Shown one piece after another: positions 54,471 through 56,469 of a stretch of DNA of 56,469 bases (position 1 is its first letter; each line of letters begins with the position of its first letter). Origin of the DNA: an uncultured Veillonellaceae bacterium (GTDB taxonomy: Bacteria > Bacillota > Negativicutes > Selenomonadales > Selenomonadaceae); NCBI GenBank assembly GCA_902785705.1, contig CACZZN010000010.1:1-56469 (forward strand), in the 5' to 3' direction. Under the pieces are notes generated by a model. The model did not search any database. It was not told the DNA's origin and was given only the letters and a program-made list of their open reading frames with translations. A program made the translations under genes and the position numbers.

Positions 54471-56138
54471 TTAGGAAATCTCCATGATGATCGGCAAGAT
54501 CATCGGGCGGCGCCTTGTCTTTTCAAAGAGATAACGCCCCAATGCGTCCCGCACGTTGGACTTGATGACAGACCACTCCGCCACTTTTTCGTCCTCGCAG
54601 CGCTCCAAAGCCTGCTGGACTCTGGCACGCGCCCCATCCATCAGCTCCTCGGACTCGCGTACATAGACAAAGCCGCGGGAAACGATATCCGGTCCCGCAA
54701 CCACACGGGAGGCCGCCTTGTCCATGGTCACGACCACGATCAGTATGCCGTCCTGCGAAAGCTGGCGGCGGTCACGCAGCACGATATTCCCCACATCGCC
54801 GACACCAAGGCCGTCCACCATGACCATGCCGGCCTGCACGCGCCCGGCCACGATTCCCTTGTCTCGTGTGAATTCCAGGATCTGACCGTTTTCTCCGACA
54901 AAGATATGGTCTTTGGCCATGCCAAGTTCCTCTGCGAGCTTCGCATGCTTCACGAGATGATGATATTCGCCGTGCACGGGAATGAAGAACTTGGGCCGCA
55001 CGAGATTGTGCATGAGCTTCAGCTCCTCACGCGCCGCATGGCCCGACACATGAATGCCCTCAGAGCGGCCGTAGATGACATTCGCACCCAGTTTCAGCAG
55101 ATTGTCCACTGTCTTTGCCACGAGTTTTTCATTGCCGGGAATCGGCGTCGCCGAAATGATGACCGTATCCCCCGGCACAATGCCTACCTTGCGGTGATCC
55201 GACATCGCCATGCGCGTGAGCGCTGACATGGGCTCGCCCTGGCTGCCCGTCGTGATGATGACGATCTGGTCCATCGCGTAGTTGTTGATTTCATCGATGT
55301 CGATAATGGTTCCTTCCGGTGCATTGATATAGCCGAGCTCCAGAGAAATATTCACCACATTGACCATGCTGCGCCCCAGGACTGCGACACGACGCTTATA
55401 GCGTACGGCCGTATCGATGACCTGCTGGATGCGATGCACATTGGAGGAAAAGGTTGCCACGATGATGCGCTGCCGCGCGTTGTGGAACGCCTTGTCGAAG
55501 GCTACCCCCACGGTGCTTTCGCTGGGTGTATGGCCTTCCTTTTCCGAATTCGTGCTGTCGGCCATCATCACCAGCACGCCCTTGTTCCCCAGTTCCGAAA
55601 AACGGCGGAAGTCCGTCATCTTTCCGTCAATCGGCGTATAGTCAAGCTTGAAGTCCCCCGTGTGCACGATCATGCCCACCGGGGTCTTGATGGAAAGCCC
55701 CACCGCATCGGGAATGCTGTGATTCACACGGATAAATCCGACACTGAAGCAGCCTGCGTTGATGATATCTCCGGGCATTACCGAATGCAGATTGCTGGAG
55801 TCCACGCCGTTTTCCTTCAGCCGTCCCTCCAGAATGCCGAGGGTCAGGCGCGTGCCATAGACGGGAACACTCAACTGCCTCAGTACATAGGGCAGCGCTC
55901 CGATATGGTCTTCATGCCCGTGGGTGAGCACGATGGCCTTGACCTTTTCCTGATTTTCCACGAGATAGGTAATATCCGGGATCACCAAATCAATCCCCAG
56001 CATATCCTCTTCCGGGAACATCAGCCCGGAGTCAATCAGCAAAATCTCGTCGTCCACGCGGACAACCGTCATGTTTTTGCCGATTTCCCCCAAGCCGCCC
56101 AGAGGGATAATCTGTAATTTTTGCGCGTTTTTTGACAA
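54471..56138 (-). CDS. rnj: Ribonuclease J
   Basis: 555 residues. It is a metallo-beta-lactamase nuclease with 5'-3' exo- and endonuclease activity on RNA in Firmicutes. The zinc motif is HGHEDH at 73-78, further metal ligands are in VHTGDFKLD and HVSGHAAREE, and the C-terminal domain is present. The start is TTG at 56138, eight bases after GGAGGT, encoding SKNAQKLQII. J1 versus J2 cannot be told from this alone. Confidence 0.94.
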   Translation of the reverse strand: MSKNAQKLQIIPLGGLGEIGKNMTVVRVDDEILLIDSGLMFPEEDMLGIDLVIPDITYLVENQEKVKAIVLTHGHEDHIGALPYVLRQLSVPVYGTRLTLGILEGRLKENGVDSSNLHSVMPGDIINAGCFSVGFIRVNHSIPDAVGLSIKTPVGMIVHTGDFKLDYTPIDGKMTDFRRFSELGNKGVLVMMADSTNSEKEGHTPSESTVGVAFDKAFHNARQRIIVATFSSNVHRIQQVIDTAVRYKRRVAVLGRSMVNVVNISLELGYINAPEGTIIDIDEINNYAMDQIVIITTGSQGEPMSALTRMAMSDHRKVGIVPGDTVIISATPIPGNEKLVAKTVDNLLKLGANVIYGRSEGIHVSGHAAREELKLMHNLVRPKFFIPVHGEYHHLVKHAKLAEELGMAKDHIFVGENGQILEFTRDKGIVAGRVQAGMVMVDGLGVGDVGNIVLRDRRQLSQDGILIVVVTMDKAASRVVAGPDIVSRGFVYVRESEELMDGARARVQQALERCEDEKVAEWSVIKSNVRDALGRYLFEKTRRRPMILPIIMEIS

Positions 56139-56287
56139 AAAAAGACACCTCCGTAGATTGAATTATCTATTGATCTTGCGCGTCACATGTGAAATTGTAT
56201 GAGGAAGCGCTCACTGTTCCATAAAAATCCGTCACATGGAAGCACCGTTTCCTGAAAGCAGAACACCCGATCTAATCATTGCCCTCT

Positions 56288-56316
56288 ATTTTAGCATTGA
56301 ATTTATACAAATGCAA
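56288..56316 (-). promoter_or_regulatory. Promoter of the RNase J gene
   Basis: TTGCAT (56311-56316), 17-nt spacer, TGC then TAAAAT (56288-56293). The leader to the TTG is about 145 nt, with nothing recognised in it. Confidence 0.65.
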
Positions 56317-56352
56317 ATAAAAACTTCATGCAAAATCAAATTTTGCATGAAG
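56316..56352 (-). terminator. Intrinsic terminator for a gene off the right edge
   Basis: Perfect stem CTTCATGCAAAAT/ATTTTGCATGAAG (56324-56352), followed on the minus strand by TTTTTATTTG. The 56353-56469 stretch to its right has no reading frame I recognise; it may hold the end of a minus-strand gene. Confidence 0.85.
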
Positions 56353-56469
56353 CCTTATCCTTCCATGTTTCTTGAGAGTCAAAAGTTCTCCACCATCAAG
56401 CAACCCATGAGTCACTGTCACCCCAAGGGCTTGTCTGATGTTGCTGAATTAAGTGCAGTATGCTGTTTT

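Noticed and set aside
56353..56469. Coding end of a gene at the right edge
   Set aside because: All three minus-strand frames close within the stretch and none gives a recognisable protein; only the terminator suggests a gene.

Overview
The window looks like chromosomal DNA of a diderm Firmicute of the class Negativicutes, most likely Selenomonadaceae. This is inferred from two things seen together. The gene orders are Firmicute: ireB-ruvX-DUF1292-mltG-trmR-trhP, DUF512-der-plsY, aroA-cmk-plsC and ispH-rpsA, plus RNase J and MutS2. There is also an outer-membrane autotransporter, which only a two-membrane cell can use. Almost all genes lie on the minus strand; only 24113-27367 and 31599-35383 are on the plus strand.

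Region by region (minus-strand groups are transcribed right to left). 1-4283 is an accessory island: the start of a possible small antitoxin gene, a large zinc-protease-like autotransporter with AT-richer codon use, a 136-bp near-perfect direct repeat on both sides of it, and remnants of a second autotransporter joined to an IS630-like transposase remnant. 4284-6729 holds four genes of unknown role, one with an LpdD-like domain and one a zinc-ribbon membrane protein. 6840-11507 has a GNAT acetyltransferase, endonuclease III, MutS2 and a ROK kinase. 11523-18576 is a conserved envelope and RNA-modification block: IreB, RuvX, DUF1292, MltG, TrmR, TrhP, acylphosphatase and an RlhA-like U32 protein. 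TrhP and TrmR should together make 5-methoxyuridine at tRNA position 34. 18706-20565 is dapB-asd (lysine/threonine branch). Next come recG and an anti-sigma/STAS pair.

On the plus strand, 24113-27367 holds a third U32 protein and a class III aminotransferase. 27330-31183 (minus) is an ACT regulator-like gene, hom, thrB and a FliB-like methylase. 31599-35383 (plus) is a complete potABCD polyamine ABC operon. 35490-46954 (minus) is the housekeeping series dacB-like, rluB-like, baiN-like, aroA, cmk, plsC, ispH, rpsA, DUF512, der and plsY. 46986-56138 holds dnaE, an AgcS symporter, a UvrD-like helicase and RNase J.

The most unusual material is in the short repeats. Family A has terminal inverted repeats and resembles a MITE; it occurs three times: at 6161, at 23900 (inside a 5' leader) and at 52021, where it supplies the last codons of the UvrD-like helicase gene. 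Family B consists of palindromic units near 7976-8200 with a diverged copy near 22800. Family C is a short AT-rich motif at 42329 and 54307. No rRNA, tRNA, CRISPR array, intact insertion sequence or prophage was recognised.
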